Position numbers and translations under genes: made by a program. A DNA stretch of 64,000 bases from Nitratireductor thuwali (GTDB taxonomy: Bacteria > Pseudomonadota > Alphaproteobacteria > Rhizobiales > Rhizobiaceae). Shown here piece after piece: positions 62,437-64,000 of this stretch (positions within the stretch are counted from its first letter, which is position 1; each line of letters begins with the position of its first letter). Below the pieces are notes generated by a model. The model saw only the letters and a list, made by a program, of their open reading frames with translations. It was not told the DNA's origin and made no database searches. The stretch is taken from contig NZ_CP030941.1 of the NCBI RefSeq assembly GCF_036621415.1, positions 1,538,501-1,602,500 on the forward strand, in the 5' to 3' direction.

Positions 62437-64000
62437 CGAGCCCCACCTTCCTCGGACGCGTGGGCAGCGTCGCGGGTTCCACGATCAGCGTGCGTCAGGC
62501 TGAGTCCGTCGCGTCGGGAATTGCGATCATCGACGGCCGCAGCTATCGGGTCGCCCAGGTCGGAACCTTCGTCCGTATCCCGCAAGGCTACCATGATCTC
62601 TATGGGGTCATCTCCGAAGTTGGCGCCCAAGCCACACCGGAAACGCTAACCGACGCTCGCCAACGCGGGGAAAGCTGGATGACGGTCCAACTCGTCGGCG
62701 AAATCGTCGAAACAAGCTTCGAGCGCGGAATTAGCCAATACCCGGGCATCAACGACGAGGTTCATCTGGTTACTGAGCAGGACCTCGGCCGTATCTATGG
62801 TGTGCAGGATGCAGATCAGATCACGATAGGTCGTCTGGCTGGCGCCGAGAGCATCCCAGTGCGCATCGATCTCGACCGGCTTGTGACGCGGCACAGCGCG
62901 GTGTTAGGTTCAACGGGTTCCGGTAAGTCCACGACCATCTCCAGCCTGTTGCGGTCGATCTGCCATTCCGGCGGCGGCGAGCGTTGCAGAAGCGCCCGCA
63001 TCCTGCTCCTGGACATCCACGGCGAATATGGCGAGGCGCTAAAGTCCGCTGCTCAGGTGTTCCGCGTTAACCCATCCGAGGACGAACAGCCGCTCCATAT
63101 CCCCTATTGGGCCCTCGATACTCAGACCTTGCTCGACTTCCTGATGGGGCCAATGAGCGAGGCCGCCTACACGGGCGTGCTCGACAAAATTCAGGCTGCT
63201 AAGCTATCTGTCGCGGACGGTGTAGCCGGCATCGATGTCAACGCGCTGACGATCAACACGCCACTCCCGTTCAGCCTCAAACAGCTTTGGGCCGACCTTG
63301 TTGAACCGGAACATAAGACTTGGGCCGACAAGGAGCGCACAAACCCAGCCCTCGAAGAAGCCGGCGACGCAGCCACGTTGAAACTGCCTCGCTATCAGGT
63401 GCCCGGCACCGGGAGCGCCGCACCGTACATCAATCAGTTCGGCGTGCTCGGCATAAAGCGCCAGCTGACTCAAATGCGCTCGCGCCTGCTCGATCGCCAG
63501 TATGGTTTCATGCTGCATCCCGGCGAATGGGAACCCAACCTTGAGGGCAAGGCCGCCAAGGACTTGCCCGAATTGCTCGAAGCTTGGTTCGGCCATGACA
63601 AGCCGATCACCGTGCTCGACCTCTCCGGCGTGCCTAGCCAGGTGCTGGTGCGGCTGATCGGCGGCATCCTCAACATCACCTATGAGGCGATGTTCTGGGG
63701 ACGTAGCCTGCCCGAGGGTGGGCGGAACCGACCCGAGCTCGTCGTCATGGAAGAGGCCCACCGCTATCTGGGGAAGGACAGCGACAACCCGGCGCGAGAC
63801 ATGGTGCAGCGCATCGTTAAGGAGGGGCGCAAGTTCGGCGTCGGCGCAATGATCGTCAGTCAGCGCCCTTCTGAAATTGACGAAACCATCCTGTCGCAAT
63901 GCGGCACCTTGTTTGCCCTTCGTCTGTCCAACAGCGCAGACCAGGCTAAAGTGAAGGCGACGCTCCCCGACAGCCTCATGGGGCTGGTGAACACGTTGCC
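62433..64000 (+). CDS. herA: HerA-family ATPase (partial; runs off the end)
   Basis: The frame has no stop before the end of the window, giving 522 residues. The N-terminal HAS-barrel (SPTFLGRVGSVAGSTISVRQ, IIDGRSYRVAQVGTFVRIPQGYHDLYGVI) precedes the P-loop VLGSTGSGKSTTISSLLRS. ILLLDIHGEYGE follows, and Walker B is ELVVMEEAHRYL. Later motifs include GRKFGVGAMIVSQRPSEIDETILSQCGTLFALRLSN. HerA is a hexameric DNA translocase. Its partner SIR2 protein is translated from the overlapping upstream gene. Any C-terminal continuation lies outside this window. Confidence 0.92.
   Translation, partial: MTSPTFLGRVGSVAGSTISVRQAESVASGIAIIDGRSYRVAQVGTFVRIPQGYHDLYGVISEVGAQATPETLTDARQRGESWMTVQLVGEIVETSFERGISQYPGINDEVHLVTEQDLGRIYGVQDADQITIGRLAGAESIPVRIDLDRLVTRHSAVLGSTGSGKSTTISSLLRSICHSGGGERCRSARILLLDIHGEYGEALKSAAQVFRVNPSEDEQPLHIPYWALDTQTLLDFLMGPMSEAAYTGVLDKIQAAKLSVADGVAGIDVNALTINTPLPFSLKQLWADLVEPEHKTWADKERTNPALEEAGDAATLKLPRYQVPGTGSAAPYINQFGVLGIKRQLTQMRSRLLDRQYGFMLHPGEWEPNLEGKAAKDLPELLEAWFGHDKPITVLDLSGVPSQVLVRLIGGILNITYEAMFWGRSLPEGGRNRPELVVMEEAHRYLGKDSDNPARDMVQRIVKEGRKFGVGAMIVSQRPSEIDETILSQCGTLFALRLSNSADQAKVKATLPDSLMGLVNTL

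Noticed and set aside
1..64000. CRISPR array, tRNA or rRNA genes
   Set aside because: No regularly spaced repeats of CRISPR type and no tRNA or rRNA sequence was recognised by eye; a tRNA scan could refine this.

Overview
This window looks like an accessory, mosaic stretch of a high-GC alphaproteobacterial replicon, most likely of the Rhizobiales (Hyphomicrobiales). The reasons are high GC, dense short operons, the style of the serine recombinase with its small partner protein, the IS3, IS21 and IS110 families present, and an etfB-etfA pair of alphaproteobacterial type. No rRNA, tRNA or CRISPR array was seen. Many genes are truncated at IS borders or carry stops and frameshifts, so much of the window is a patchwork under decay.

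Layout. 1-2100: remnants (alpha/beta hydrolase fragment, SnoaL-like protein, coiled-coil protein, 3' part of a McrC-type restriction nuclease). 2227-4592: one IS3-family element interrupted by another. 5094-31757: a large stress and detoxification cluster. It holds alpha/beta hydrolases, RidA proteins, isochorismatase-fold hydrolases, an amidohydrolase, an MFS exporter, a homoserine-dehydrogenase-like protein, a GATase, two tandem AraC regulators, a LacI regulator, a catalase, a VOC-dioxygenase/esterase fusion resembling MhqO+MhqD, an ALDH/TPP-enzyme pair, an NAD(P)-binding protein, a DJ-1/PfpI protein, pirin, a DUF5996-GNAT fusion and a DUF2188 protein. 32509-35832: serine recombinase and associated small genes. 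35970-37821: XRE, a broken ArsR and SRPBCC pair, GST. 38053-46860: etfA/etfB, an SDR, a sigma54 activator and a CoA-thioester pathway (CoA transferase, BadI-like hydrolase, acyl-CoA ligase, truncated enoyl-CoA hydratase) cut by an IS21 element (46861-49350). 49351-52465: MauG fragment, broken SH3-like protein, DUF4238. 52763-55593: IS3 element with an IS110 element inside it. 55897-64000: a DNA-repair/defence block with YhaO and YhaN homologues, then Sir2 and HerA (HerA runs off the end).

How it works together. The detox cluster appears to be one regulon. Six intergenic sites share a two-half-site direct repeat (14-bp half-sites, start to start 20 bp) upstream of transcription units. In five of the six a TANNNT -10 box lies exactly 21 nt downstream. 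This is the architecture expected of an AraC/XylS class II activator, and the two tandem AraC genes sit in the middle of the regulon. Separately, the CoA-thioester operon and the SDR each carry a near-consensus sigma54 -24/-12 promoter, a perfect 10-bp inverted repeat sits about 90 bp upstream of one of them, and a sigma54 activator gene lies between. The enzyme set suggests activation and ring opening of an alicyclic or aromatic-derived acid, with ETF taking the electrons.
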